The notes beneath the pieces are model-generated. The model did no database searches and had not been told where the DNA came from. It saw only the letters and a list, made by a program, of their open reading frames with translations. Positions 7,142 to 16,694 of a stretch of 64,000 nucleotides of DNA are shown here, one piece after another. Within the stretch, counting starts at the first letter, position 1, and the number at the start of each line of letters is the position of its first letter. The translations under genes were made by a program, and so were the position numbers. Origin of the DNA: JAJEAO01 sp963667635 (lineage in GTDB: Bacteria; Acidobacteriota; Vicinamibacteria; Marinacidobacterales; Marinacidobacteraceae); the NCBI GenBank assembly GCA_965232015.1, contig OZ246946.1, positions 3,410,001 to 3,474,000 on the forward strand, written 5' to 3'.

Positions 7142-9403
7142 CTACGGATCCACCGTGAACACGAACTTCATGCCCGCTTCGAGGTGCTCGGCGATGTGGC
7201 AGTGCGCCATCCACTTCCCCGGGTTCGTGATCTCGAGGACGAGATCCACGGTCTCGCCGGCGGCGATCAGCAGGGTGTCCTTGAACACCTGATTCGGGAC
7301 CGACGAGCCGTTCCTCGCCGTCACCAGGAACCGCTGGCCGTGGATGTGGAAGGGGTGCTGCATGGCGTGGATCGCGGCGGCGTCGTTGCGGATCCGCACC
7401 CGCACCACGTCTCCCACCCGAAACCGCCACTCGATCTCCTCGTTCTCGTGGCCGGTCGTCGGTTCGCGCACGATCCAGCGGGCTTCTTCCGGGCTCGCCA
7501 CCGAGTTCATCATGGGCATCGTGTCCGCCCATTCCACCGGCGCGAAGAACACCCGATCGGCGCGCATCCGCTGCATGATCGCGGGGTCGAGCCCCTCCAC
7601 TTCGAGCGTGAGCACGAGCTCGACGTCAGGCGGGTCGTCGAACCGCTCCCGGTAGGGCTCCACTTCGGCGCTGACCTCCGGGTTCGCCCGCAGCGTCTCC
7701 CAGCCGGGCGCGACCTCCGGATCGGCCTCGCCTTCGAGCGCCCGCACCGCGCCGAGCGGCGTAACCCGCGAGAAGTAGCTGCCGAAGGTGTGCTCCAGCG
7801 CCCGCACCCGGTTCTCGATGGCGTGGTCTCCGGGCTCGTCGTAGCGCACCTCGACGATGTAGCGCTCGGCGGGGGCGAGGACGACCGAATCCACCCACTC
7901 CTCCCGCTCGAACTTCGACAGATCCGAGCCGGTGACCTTCACCCGATGGGTCCCCGGCTCGCCGAACGAGAGGTTGAAGGTCCGCGTGTTCGAGACATTG
8001 GTGAGGAAGAACCGGATCACCTCCCCGCGCTCGACTTCGAGCTCGTAACGCGGCTCTCCGTTCACGAGGAAGAGGTTCCCGAACCGTCCCATGAGGGCAT
8101 GGGTGGCGCGCTCCTCCCCCCACGGATAGAGCGAGCCGTCGTCGGCGAGCAGGAGGTCGTCCAGCATCAGGACTTCCTCGCGGTGGACCGGTCCGTACCA
8201 GAGCTCCGGGGGCGCTTCGACCAGCATGTTCCCGTACAGCCCGAGGTCCTGTTGCACCTCCTCCCGGTGGTGGGGGTGGTACCAGTAGAGCCCGGCGTCG
8301 GGGAAGTGGATCTGGTACTCGAAGCGGCCGCCGGGCGGGACCGGATCCTGGGTGAGGCCGGGGACGCCGTCGAAGGCGTTGTCGAGCCGGACGCCGTGCC
8401 AGTGGATCGCGGTCGGCCAGCGGGTGCGGTTCTCGAAGTTCACGAAGATCGTGGCCGCCTGTTCGACGTGGATCAGCGGTCCCGGGTACTGCCCGTTGAA
8501 CCCGTACATGAGGTAGTCGCGGCCGTGGATCCGGCGGCGCACGCGGCCCGCGAGCAGATCCAGCGTCTGCCCGTCGGCGAGCCGCACGACCTGCGACGGC
8601 GCCGCCTCCGGCGCCGACTCGCCGTCCGCGAGCCGCGGCAGGAACGGGAGCGGCTTCGGTCGGAGCCGGCCGAGTCCCGGGATCATCGGCGTCTCGGGGA
8701 GCATCGGGGGGTGCGGCCAGGCGAGTTCGTCGCCCGGCGCGCCATGCCCCATCGCGGCGTGGTCCATCCCGACGTGATCGGCCGGGTCGCCGCTGCCGCT
8801 CACCGGGACCATCAGGTGGTTGTCGGGAAGGACCCGGGTGGAGGGCGACGCGCCGCGGAGCGCGAGCCGTCCGGCCCGGATCGGAGTCTCCGGTGACGAT
8901 TCGGCGCTGACGAGGATCACGAACTTGTCGAACGCGACCGGGCCGAGCCCCGGGAAACGGCCGTTGCCGACCTCGCCGAGCCGAACGACCGGATCCATGA
9001 CCGGCGTCGTGACCCAGGCCACCCAGCTCCGGTAGTCGCCGAGGGAGTCGGGCTCTGGAAGTCCCTCGATTTCGAGATCGATGCGGTAGCGCTGGCTGCC
9101 GTCCCGGGTCACCGAAGTCCCGAACGGCGAGGGCGCCCAGCGGAGGAAAGCGGTCCCGCCCGCCGGCGCCAGATCGGGCGTCGGGTAGAGCGCGATGCGG
9201 TGCAGGCCGGGCGCGCCCCAGTCGGCCCGCTCCTCCTCCCCGGTCTCGACCCGCCCGGGTTCCTGTCCCGGAGCCGAGGCGGGCGTGGCGGCGAGCGCGG
9301 CGAGGAGGAGCCGCCCGACCCGCCCGCGAACCGTCCGGCTCCGGGCCGGCGCGGACGAGGACGCCGCCAGCCCACGCGAAGAGGGACGTTTCGTTCGGGG
9401 CAT
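7142..9403 (-). CDS. Exported multicopper oxidase with an extra N-terminal domain
   Basis: The 753-residue product has an N-terminal export region, then about 190 residues of an unassigned beta-rich domain (HRIALYPTPDLAPAGGTAFL onward), a His/Met linker (VGMDHAAMGHG), and a full three-cupredoxin multicopper oxidase. All four copper motifs are present: HWHG (in PTAIHWHGVRLD), WYHPHH, HPFHIHGQRF, and HCHIAEHLEAGM, so type 1, 2 and 3 copper sites should be intact and the enzyme should oxidise a substrate (phenol, metal ion or Cu(I)) while reducing oxygen to water. The His/Met linker recalls copper-tolerance oxidases such as CueO/PcoA. It is divergent from a TonB receptor gene with only 45 bp between starts. 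No good ribosome-binding site is seen, so the start at 9403 is provisional. Confidence 0.88.
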   Translation of the reverse strand: MPRTKRPSSRGLAASSSAPARSRTVRGRVGRLLLAALAATPASAPGQEPGRVETGEEERADWGAPGLHRIALYPTPDLAPAGGTAFLRWAPSPFGTSVTRDGSQRYRIDLEIEGLPEPDSLGDYRSWVAWVTTPVMDPVVRLGEVGNGRFPGLGPVAFDKFVILVSAESSPETPIRAGRLALRGASPSTRVLPDNHLMVPVSGSGDPADHVGMDHAAMGHGAPGDELAWPHPPMLPETPMIPGLGRLRPKPLPFLPRLADGESAPEAAPSQVVRLADGQTLDLLAGRVRRRIHGRDYLMYGFNGQYPGPLIHVEQAATIFVNFENRTRWPTAIHWHGVRLDNAFDGVPGLTQDPVPPGGRFEYQIHFPDAGLYWYHPHHREEVQQDLGLYGNMLVEAPPELWYGPVHREEVLMLDDLLLADDGSLYPWGEERATHALMGRFGNLFLVNGEPRYELEVERGEVIRFFLTNVSNTRTFNLSFGEPGTHRVKVTGSDLSKFEREEWVDSVVLAPAERYIVEVRYDEPGDHAIENRVRALEHTFGSYFSRVTPLGAVRALEGEADPEVAPGWETLRANPEVSAEVEPYRERFDDPPDVELVLTLEVEGLDPAIMQRMRADRVFFAPVEWADTMPMMNSVASPEEARWIVREPTTGHENEEIEWRFRVGDVVRVRIRNDAAAIHAMQHPFHIHGQRFLVTARNGSSVPNQVFKDTLLIAAGETVDLVLEITNPGKWMAHCHIAEHLEAGMKFVFTVDP

Positions 9404-9448
9404 CCGCGTCGGGTGAAATGGTAGAACGCGCCGTCGCGCCCCGCCCGC

Positions 9449-11791
9449 ATGCTCTTCCACCTCCTCCGCCTCCCGCTCGTCGGGGCGCTGATCCCCGCCG
9501 CCGCCCTCGCCCAGGTCGAGATCTCGGGCCGCGTCGTCGTGGATTCCACCGGGGCCCCGGCCCCGGGCGCGGTGGTGGTCCTCGTCGAGAGCGCCGCCGA
9601 GACCTCGACCGACGCCGCCGGCGCCTTCGTGTTCGAGGGGGTCGAGGCCGGGGAGCGGATCACGGTGCGCGCCGATCTCGGTTTCCTGCGCGGCCAGACG
9701 GTCTTCGAGGTCCATCCCGACTCCGGGGGCCGCGTCGTCCTCCCCGGGCCCATCCGGCTCGCGTTCCCGGTCGGGCCCCACGAGCGGGTGACGGTGACCG
9801 CGGCGTCGGGCGATCGTTCCTCTCTGGCCCGCTACGGCGCCGTCACCCTCTTCGAGGGGCTCGAACTGCTCGCGGGGGCGCCCGATCTCGCCGAGGTCGT
9901 CGAGGGGGCGCCGGGCGTCGCGATCCGGAGTCTGGGGCCGGGTCCGGCGCGCCCCATCGTCCGCGGATTCGACGGGGACCGCGTCCTGGTGACCGAGGAC
10001 GGGGTGCTGAGCGGCGATCTCGGGAGTCAGGCCGCCGAGCACGGGATCCTGGTGGACCCGTCGCGGGCCGAGCGGATCGAGCTGGTGCGGGGTCCGGCGA
10101 CGCTGCTCTTCGGAGCGAGCGCCGTTGGCGGCGTGATGAACCTGGTCTCCCCCGGTTCCCGGATGGCGCGGGACCGGACCACCGGATGGCGCGGCCGGGC
10201 CCACTTCGGCGGCGGAAGCGCCGACGGGCGGCGTGCTGGCGCGGTGCATGTCGCCACTGCCGGGGACGGATGGTTCGCGTGGGGCGGCGGGAGCACCCGA
10301 CGGACCGGGGACTACCGCTCGCCGCTCGGGACGGTGAGCGGTTCGGCGACGGCGATGGACCACGGCGACGCCGGGCTCGGTCTCCGCGGCGAGCGCGCCC
10401 ACTTCGCGGTGGGGGTGCAGCTCGACGAGAGCCGTTTCGGCGTCCCTCTCGCCGGTCTGCTCCACGGAGCCGAACCCGACGGACCGGGGGAGGCGGGTGA
10501 GACCGTGGAGGTCGCGCTGGACCGGCGGCAGCTCCGCGCCGATCTGGGGGTCGAGGATCTCGGGTCGGTCTTCGACGCCGCGGCTCTCACGGTTCGCTAC
10601 AGCGTGTTCACTCAGGACGAGATCGAGCGGGAAGGGGAGGGGCCGCCCGCACTCGAGACCCACCACGAGAACCGTTCGCTGGTCCTGCGCGCCGAACTCG
10701 AGCGGTCCGAGGGTCGGTTGCGGAGCCGGGTCGGGGCGTGGGCGAACCTTCGCGACTTCGCCTCGGCCGGGCCGGAGGCGCTGGCCCCCGATACCCGCCA
10801 CCGGGCGCTCGCGGCCTTTGCCCTGACCGAGTTCCAAGCCACCGACCGCCTCGCCCTGCTCCTCGCGGCCCGTCTCGCTGAAGACTCCTACGACGCCCGG
10901 GATCGGCCGTCGCCGGACGACAGAGACGACGACGAAGGGGACGACGACGAAGGGGACGAAGGCGAGGCCGGAGAGGCCGGGGTGGAGCTCGAGCCCCCCG
11001 CCGTCGTGGACCGGGACTTTGTCGGCCCCTCCGCGAGCGCCGGGGTCCGCCTCGAACTCGGCCGCGGGAGCGAGCTCGTCGCGACCACCACGATCTCGAG
11101 CCGAGCCCCGGCGCTCGAGGAGCTCTACAACTTCGGCCTCGACGCCGGCATCCAGGCCTTCGAGATCGGCGATCCGCTGCTCCAGACCGAACGGGCCCGC
11201 GGCTTCGACCTGATCCTCCGCCGCGGCGGTCCGGTCTTCGCCGGGAGCGTGGGCGTCTTCCGCTACGACATGGCCGGTTTCACCTACGGCGCCGTCGCCG
11301 CCCACCGCTCCGGCGTCACCGTCATCTCGACGCAGCAGGCGGACGCCCGTTTCCTCGGCTTCGAGACGGAAGGCAGCCTCCGGCTCGGAGCGGCGGACCT
11401 GCTCGCGAGCGCGTCGTGGGTGGATGCGTGGCTTCCCGATCTGAACCGCGCCGCGCCGCGCATCCCGCCCCTGAACGGCCGGGTGACGCTCGAGCTGCCG
11501 ATCGGGCGCCTCCGGTTCGCGCCCAGGCTGCGGTGGGCTGCGCGCATGGATCGCCCGGGGCTGGGGGAGACGCCCACCGACGCCTACCTCGCCGCCGATC
11601 TGGCGGTCTCGTGGGTGCGCCTCACCCGGACCGCCGCCCACCAGTTTTCGCTCGTCGGCCACAACCTCACCGATGCGGTGGTCCGCCACCACACCTCGGT
11701 GATCAAGGACTTTGCCCCCCAGCCCGGACGCGGGATCCGCTTCAGCTATTCGATCCGCCTTTACCAGCCCCCTCGGCCCGCCGGACGGTGA
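9449..11791 (+). CDS. TonB-dependent receptor with carboxypeptidase-like N-terminal domain
   Basis: This 780-residue outer-membrane receptor has a signal peptide, a carboxypeptidase-regulatory-like beta domain (about residues 25-100), a plug domain with the typical HERVTVTA start and VIVRGFDGDRVLV-like core, and a 22-strand barrel ending in an aromatic residue-rich strand. One extracellular loop (near residues 490-510) is very acidic (RDDDEGDDDEGDEGEAGE), suggesting capture of a cation. It shares nearly all its architecture with the receptor at 12219-14699, so the two are paralogues. It lies head to head with the multicopper oxidase, which makes copper or another transition metal the likely cargo. 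Substrate is inference; receptor identity is firm. Confidence 0.88.
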   Translation: MLFHLLRLPLVGALIPAAALAQVEISGRVVVDSTGAPAPGAVVVLVESAAETSTDAAGAFVFEGVEAGERITVRADLGFLRGQTVFEVHPDSGGRVVLPGPIRLAFPVGPHERVTVTAASGDRSSLARYGAVTLFEGLELLAGAPDLAEVVEGAPGVAIRSLGPGPARPIVRGFDGDRVLVTEDGVLSGDLGSQAAEHGILVDPSRAERIELVRGPATLLFGASAVGGVMNLVSPGSRMARDRTTGWRGRAHFGGGSADGRRAGAVHVATAGDGWFAWGGGSTRRTGDYRSPLGTVSGSATAMDHGDAGLGLRGERAHFAVGVQLDESRFGVPLAGLLHGAEPDGPGEAGETVEVALDRRQLRADLGVEDLGSVFDAAALTVRYSVFTQDEIEREGEGPPALETHHENRSLVLRAELERSEGRLRSRVGAWANLRDFASAGPEALAPDTRHRALAAFALTEFQATDRLALLLAARLAEDSYDARDRPSPDDRDDDEGDDDEGDEGEAGEAGVELEPPAVVDRDFVGPSASAGVRLELGRGSELVATTTISSRAPALEELYNFGLDAGIQAFEIGDPLLQTERARGFDLILRRGGPVFAGSVGVFRYDMAGFTYGAVAAHRSGVTVISTQQADARFLGFETEGSLRLGAADLLASASWVDAWLPDLNRAAPRIPPLNGRVTLELPIGRLRFAPRLRWAARMDRPGLGETPTDAYLAADLAVSWVRLTRTAAHQFSLVGHNLTDAVVRHHTSVIKDFAPQPGRGIRFSYSIRLYQPPRPAGR

Positions 11792-11794
11792 TCA

Positions 11795-11823
11795 GCGAGA
11801 GACTCCGTCTGGAACGGTATGAT
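11795..11823 (+). promoter_or_regulatory. Likely promoter of the small Cys/His protein and second TonB receptor
   Basis: A good -10 hexamer, TATGAT, lies at 11818-11823, 21 nt before the first ATG of the next gene. The matching -35 (around 11795-11800) is weak. It would drive 11845-12123 and the receptor gene 12219-14699 after the preceding receptor gene ends at 11791. Confidence 0.35.
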
Positions 11824-11844
11824 GCGGGGTTGCGGATTTTCCCG

Positions 11845-12123
11845 ATGATGCGTCGCGCCAGTGTGTTCCGGCTCGGCGCAGCCGCCCTGGCCGCGGCGCT
11901 GGTCCTGGCGGTCCCGGCGGCCTCGGTCGCCCATGAACACGCCGAGTGGGCGGAGTCGCAGTGCCGGATCTGCGAGACGTCCCTGGGGGGCGTCGCGATC
12001 GTCCGCCCGGGGCCGGCGCTGTCCGCTCCCGTGGGCTCCGCGGTCATTCGTCTCGAGAGGATCTGTCGCACCCCGCTGCCGCCCGCCGCGGCGCCCGGGG
12101 CCCCCCGCGCACCTCCCGCCTGA
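11845..12123 (+). CDS. Small exported Cys/His protein of a metal locus (DUF2946-like)
   Basis: This 92-residue protein has a signal peptide (VFRLGAAALAAALVLAVPAASVA) followed by a short mature part with His-rich HEHAEW and a C-x-x-C pair (SQCRICE), and ends in the motif RAPPA. Small secreted proteins of this plan (His, CxxC, terminal R-x-P-P) are found beside TonB receptors for copper or zinc and are often labelled DUF2946 or left hypothetical. Two ATGs in a row (11845 and 11848) can start it. It sits between two TonB receptor genes, and the downstream receptor starts 95 nt later with its own strong ribosome-binding site. A role in presenting or sensing the metal in the periplasm is plausible but unproven. 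Confidence 0.65.
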   Translation: MMRRASVFRLGAAALAAALVLAVPAASVAHEHAEWAESQCRICETSLGGVAIVRPGPALSAPVGSAVIRLERICRTPLPPAAAPGAPRAPPA

Positions 12124-12218
12124 GCGGCTGGCGAATCCACGGTCAGGAACCGTTCGGCCCCCGCTGGCGGCCTCTGGAAGGCCGGTTCCTCCTGTATTCC
12201 CTGCTCAGGAGGTTCGCG

Positions 12219-14699
12219 ATGATGCGGCCATTCCATTCTCTTCCCTCACTGTCCCCGTCCGCGCGGGGGAGCGGCATCCTCCGCGGCGCGATCCCCCTCG
12301 CGGCGAGCCTGCTGGTTGCTTCCGCCGCGGCTTCCCAGACGTCGATCTCGGGAACGGTGGTCGTCGCCGAGTCCGGCGAGCCGGCGCACAACGCCGAAGT
12401 CCTGCTTCTCGAGACCGATCAGGTGGTCCACACCGACGACGCCGGCGGCTTCACCTTCGAGAACGTGGCCCATTCCGGCGTCGTGACCGTCCATGTGGAC
12501 CAGGGGTTCCTCAGCGGGGTCCGGACGGTCGCGGTGGATGCCGGAATCGGCGAGGCCTTCCAAATCAACGGACCCATCCTGCTCGAACCGCAGCACCGGA
12601 TGCACGAGCGCGTCACGGTGACCGCTTCGGCGAGCGATTCGTCCCCCCTCCAATCGTTCGGATCGGTGCATTCCATGGAAGGCCTCGACCTCCAGAACGA
12701 ATCGGCGCGCAACCTTGCGGAGCTGCTCGAGAGTTCTCCCGGCGTCGCGATGCGGAGCTTCGGACCCGGCTCGGCGCGGCCCATCGTGCGGGGTTTCGAC
12801 GGCGACCGCGTGCTCATCATGGAAGACGGCATCCGTACCGGCGATCTGGGGAGTCAGTCGGCCGACCACGGAGTCCCGGTGGATCCCCTGCAAGCGGAGC
12901 GGGTCGAAGTCGTGCGCGGCCCGATGACTCTGCTCTACGGATCAAGCGCTATCGGGGGGACGGTGAACGTGATCTCCATGGCCTCCCATCTCGCGCATTC
13001 TCCGCCCCCGGGTTTCCGCGGCCAGGCGCTGCTCGACTATTCGACGGCGGATGAAGGCCGTCGCGGCGGCGTTCGGTTCCAGGCCTCGGGCAACGGCTGG
13101 TTCGCCTGGGGCGGCGGCAACTCGAATCGCACGAGCGATTACGAGTCGCCCACGGGGGCGGTCGAAAACACGCACTCCTCGATGGATCAGGGTGAAGCCG
13201 GGTTCGGGTTCTTCGCCGACCGGTTCTGGTTCTCGGGGAGCGCCCGGCTCGACGACTCGCGTTACGGAGTTCCCTTCGCCGGGGAGTTCCACGGCGCCCA
13301 TGATCACGCGCACGGAGCCGAAGAGGCCGTCGAGGACGACGGTCACGACCATGGCCACGAGGAGGAAGTCATCGAGGAAGAGGAGCACGAAGAGGAGCTT
13401 CTCGTGGACGTCACCATGGACCGGCGTCAGTTCCGGACCGACTTCGGAGTGAGGGATCTGGGCGTCGTCTTCAGCGAGGCGGAGTTCACGGTTCGCTACA
13501 GCGATTACGACCAGGACGAGATCGAGACGTTCGTGGATACGGGTTCCGAGTTCGTGGCGACGCATTTCGACAACCGTTCCGTGGTGTTCCGCGGCGAGCT
13601 GAGGAAGCCGGCCGGCCGCGTGACCAGCCGACTCGGCGCCTGGGGGCATCTCCGCGAGTACCAGGCGGCCGGTGAAGAGGCCCTCGCGCCCCGTACCGAA
13701 CAGAACGCCTTCGCCGCGTTCACCTACAACGAGATCGAAGCCTCCGATCGCCTCGATCTGCTGTTCGGGGCCCGGGTCGAGCGGAACGCCTACGACGTCG
13801 GCGAGCGCCCGGAGGGCGACGGCCACGCCCACGCGGAAGAGGAAGCGGAGGAGGAGGGCCACGAAGGACACGACCACGGCCATGACCACGGCCACGGCGA
13901 AGAGGAGGCGGAGGAGGAGCGCGTGGCGCCGGCGGTGATGGACCGCGACTTCCTCGGCGTGTCGGCGAGCGCCGGAGCGCGCATCACGCTGACCGACACC
14001 ACGGCGCTCGTCGGAACGACCAGCCTCGCGACTCGCAGTCCGTCGCTGGAGGAGCTCTACAACTTCGGGCCCCACGTGGGGAACCTGGCGTTCGAGATCG
14101 GCAACCCGAACCTCGATCCAGAGCGGTCGTTCGGCCTTGAAGTGAGCCTCCGGCGGCAATCGGAGCGGCTCACGAGCAGCCTGAGCGCCTTTCGTTACGA
14201 CATCAGCGACTTCATCTTCGGCGCCGCCCACGGCGAAATGGAGGGCGGTCTCGTCGTGCTCGATTTCCTCCAGTCGGACGCCACCTACCAGGGCTTCGAG
14301 GCCGAGGGACATCTGGACATCGGGCCCGCGGAACTGGTGGCGAACGTCTCCTTCGTGGATGCGAAGCTGGGGTCCGGCGAGTACGCGCCGCGAATTCCGC
14401 CGCTCGGCGGTCAGGTCCGGCTGGATGTGCCCGTTGGAAGGCTCCGGCTGGCCCCGCGGCTCCGCTGGACGGCGCCGATGAACCGGGTCTATTTCGGCGA
14501 GACGAGGACCGACGGTTACGGCGTGTTCGACTTCACTGCTTCGTACGTTCTGGTCGGCCGCCACACGACGCACAACATCTCGCTGCGCGCCTACAACATC
14601 ACCGACGCGGAGTACCGGCACCACACGTCGCTGATCAAGGACCTCGCTCTTCAGATGGGGCGCGGCTTCCGGATCAGCTACGCGCTCCGCTTCTTCTAA
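12219..14699 (+). CDS. TonB-dependent receptor with long His-rich metal-binding loops
   Basis: The 826-residue receptor has a signal peptide, a carboxypeptidase-like beta domain, a plug (RVTVTASASDSS, then PIVRGFDGDRVLIMEDG) and an outer-membrane barrel. Two extracellular loops are packed with His and acidic residues: one near residues 360-390 (GAHDHAHGAEEA, GHDHGHEEE) and one near 535-565 (HEGHDHGHDHGHGEEE). Such loops are typical of zinc receptors of the ZnuD kind, and the next genes downstream include CDF and ZIP zinc transporters. AGGAGG lies 6 nt before the double ATG at 12219/12222. It is a paralogue of the receptor at 9449-11791. Zinc is the most likely substrate, with nickel, cobalt or copper as alternatives. 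Confidence 0.9.
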   Translation: MMRPFHSLPSLSPSARGSGILRGAIPLAASLLVASAAASQTSISGTVVVAESGEPAHNAEVLLLETDQVVHTDDAGGFTFENVAHSGVVTVHVDQGFLSGVRTVAVDAGIGEAFQINGPILLEPQHRMHERVTVTASASDSSPLQSFGSVHSMEGLDLQNESARNLAELLESSPGVAMRSFGPGSARPIVRGFDGDRVLIMEDGIRTGDLGSQSADHGVPVDPLQAERVEVVRGPMTLLYGSSAIGGTVNVISMASHLAHSPPPGFRGQALLDYSTADEGRRGGVRFQASGNGWFAWGGGNSNRTSDYESPTGAVENTHSSMDQGEAGFGFFADRFWFSGSARLDDSRYGVPFAGEFHGAHDHAHGAEEAVEDDGHDHGHEEEVIEEEEHEEELLVDVTMDRRQFRTDFGVRDLGVVFSEAEFTVRYSDYDQDEIETFVDTGSEFVATHFDNRSVVFRGELRKPAGRVTSRLGAWGHLREYQAAGEEALAPRTEQNAFAAFTYNEIEASDRLDLLFGARVERNAYDVGERPEGDGHAHAEEEAEEEGHEGHDHGHDHGHGEEEAEEERVAPAVMDRDFLGVSASAGARITLTDTTALVGTTSLATRSPSLEELYNFGPHVGNLAFEIGNPNLDPERSFGLEVSLRRQSERLTSSLSAFRYDISDFIFGAAHGEMEGGLVVLDFLQSDATYQGFEAEGHLDIGPAELVANVSFVDAKLGSGEYAPRIPPLGGQVRLDVPVGRLRLAPRLRWTAPMNRVYFGETRTDGYGVFDFTASYVLVGRHTTHNISLRAYNITDAEYRHHTSLIKDLALQMGRGFRISYALRFF

Positions 14700-14704
14700 T
14701 CGGA

Positions 14705-14925
14705 ACGCCGGACTCCCTTGCCGGGGCCCCACCGGGAGAACTGCCGCCGGACTCCAGTCCGGCACCGAGGGACCGACCCGACGGCGCCGGTGTACGCCCA
14801 CTCCGGCTATTCCCCCGCCAGGGCCACGGTGCTCCACCGCGCGGCGCCCCGGCGACCGGAGGCGCGAATTGCCGGACTGGAGTGCGGCGCGCCGGCAAGA
14901 GACTCCAGTCCGGCGCCGAGCGACC
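14705..14925. repeat. GC-rich palindromic repeat cluster
   Basis: This gap between a TonB receptor gene and the amidohydrolase gene contains the 18-bp palindrome GCCGGACTCCAGTCCGGC at 14746-14763, degenerate copies around 14869-14886 and 14900-14915, and one copy of the associated CCGGGAGAACTG unit at 14732-14743. The remaining sequence has no gene; the promoter of the next gene would be between 14925 and 15008. Confidence 0.75.
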
Positions 14926-15008
14926 GTCCGAAGGCTGTCCTCGCTTAGAGTGAACCCACGCGAAGGCGCACCCGGCGGAGCCGTGTCCGACGGGCGAGGA
15001 GGGACACG

Positions 15009-16694
15009 ATGAACGAACCCGCATTCCCGATCCGGTCCCGCCGGAGCGCGCGGGCGCCGCTCGCGGCGGTCTTCACCCTGGCGTCGCTCGCCGGCTGCGC
15101 GGGCCCGACCCCCGGAGCCGGCCCCGCCGGCGCGCCCGATCTGGTGGTCCGGGACGTCCGTATCGTGGACGGAACCGGGAGCCCCTGGTACCGCGCCGAC
15201 CTCGCGATCACCGGGGACACGATCACCGCGATCGGCCAGCACGCACCCGCGGGCGCCGGTGAACTCGACGGAAGCGGGCTGGCCGCCGCGCCGGGGTTCA
15301 TCGACATGCACGCCCATTCCGAGTACGGGCTGATCGTGGATCCGCGCGCTCTCAGCAAGATCGCCCAGGGCGTCACGACCGAAGTCCTGGGCGAGCACCT
15401 CTCGGCGGGTCCGGTGCTGGGTCCGGCGGTGGACGATCCGATGATGGTCGCCCCGCCGATCGAACGGGACTGGACCACGCTCGGCGGCTACTTCGACCGG
15501 CTCGAGGCGCAGGGGACCGGTCCCAACGTCGTGTCCTACGTGGGCTCCGGTCAGGTGCGCGCCTCGGTCATCGGTTACGAGGAACGGGACGCGACCGAGG
15601 CTGAACTCGAAGCCATGGAAGCGCTCGTCGCGGAGGCCATGGAGGAGGGAGCGTTCGCGGTGGCGAGCGGCCTCGCCTACATCCCGAACGCGTTCGCGAG
15701 CACCGACGAGCTCACCCGGCTGGCGCGGGTCGCGGCGTCCTATGGGGGCATCTACGTGAGCCATCTCCGCGGCGGGCTGGACGGACTCCGGGAGGGGATC
15801 GAGATCTCCCGCGCTTCGGGCGCCCCGCTCGAGATCCATCACCTGAATTCGACTTCGGGCGCCCGGATCGCCGAGTACGCCGAGGTGATCCGGGAAGCGC
15901 GGGCGTCGGGCGTCGAGGTGACCGGCAACGTCTATCCCTACATCGCCGGCTGGACCTATCTCCGATCGCTGCTGCCGCGGTGGGCGCAGGAGGGCGGCGT
16001 ACCCCGGATGCTGGAACGCCTCACCGATCCGACCGACCGCGAGCGGCTGCTCGCAGAACTACGCACCGGCGAGGCCGAGCGGCCCCGGTGGGGGCGGACG
16101 TTCGTGAGTTCGTTCCGGGACGAAGTGGACGGGCTCTCGATCACCGACCTCGGCGCGGCGCGCGGAACTTCGCCGGAGGAGGCGCTCCTCGACCTGCTCG
16201 TGGAGCAGGAGGGCGAGGGTTTCCAGATCTCCTTCGGCAACACCGAACCCAACCTGCGGCAGGCGCTTCGGCAGCCGTTCACCCACATCGGCTCCGATGG
16301 GAGCGCCCTCGCCGCCGGGATGCGCACGCCGATGGGGAAGCCCCACCCCCGCTCCTTCGGCACGCACCCCCGGGTTCTCGCCCGCTACGTCCGCGAGGAA
16401 GGGCTGCTCACGCTCGAGGAAGCGATCCGCAAGATGACGTCGGCGCCGGCGAACCGCCTCGGTCTCAGCGACCGCGGCGTGCTGCGGCCGGGGATGCGCG
16501 CCGACATCGTCCTGTTCGATCCCGACCGGGTTGGGGATGAGGCGACCTTCGAGGAGCCGGAGCGTTATCCGACCGGGATCGAGTGGGTGTTCGTGAACGG
16601 CGTGGCCGTGATCGCCGAGGGCGAGCCCACCGGGGCGCTCCCCGGTCGCGTCCTTCGTGGCCCCGGCTTCGGACAGGAGGAGTCGGGTCCATGA
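15009..16694 (+). CDS. N-acyl-D-amino-acid deacylase family lipoprotein
   Basis: This 561-residue protein is an amidohydrolase of the D-aminoacylase group, zinc enzymes that remove the acyl group from N-acyl-D-amino acids. An export signal with lipobox (TLASLAGC, Cys near residue 35) predicts an outer-membrane lipoprotein. Typical pieces are LDGSGLAAAPGFIDMHAHSE (metal-binding HAH), TTEVLGE, YVSHLRGG and LEIHHLNST (His ligands), HIGSDGSAL (catalytic Asp), and the C-terminal MTSAPANRLGLSDRGVLRPG. GAGGAGGG precedes the ATG. The gene ends in an ATGA overlap with a CDF transporter, so the two are probably cotranscribed and the enzyme may use or supply zinc from the same locus. Exact substrate is unknown. 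Confidence 0.87.
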   Translation: MNEPAFPIRSRRSARAPLAAVFTLASLAGCAGPTPGAGPAGAPDLVVRDVRIVDGTGSPWYRADLAITGDTITAIGQHAPAGAGELDGSGLAAAPGFIDMHAHSEYGLIVDPRALSKIAQGVTTEVLGEHLSAGPVLGPAVDDPMMVAPPIERDWTTLGGYFDRLEAQGTGPNVVSYVGSGQVRASVIGYEERDATEAELEAMEALVAEAMEEGAFAVASGLAYIPNAFASTDELTRLARVAASYGGIYVSHLRGGLDGLREGIEISRASGAPLEIHHLNSTSGARIAEYAEVIREARASGVEVTGNVYPYIAGWTYLRSLLPRWAQEGGVPRMLERLTDPTDRERLLAELRTGEAERPRWGRTFVSSFRDEVDGLSITDLGAARGTSPEEALLDLLVEQEGEGFQISFGNTEPNLRQALRQPFTHIGSDGSALAAGMRTPMGKPHPRSFGTHPRVLARYVREEGLLTLEEAIRKMTSAPANRLGLSDRGVLRPGMRADIVLFDPDRVGDEATFEEPERYPTGIEWVFVNGVAVIAEGEPTGALPGRVLRGPGFGQEESGP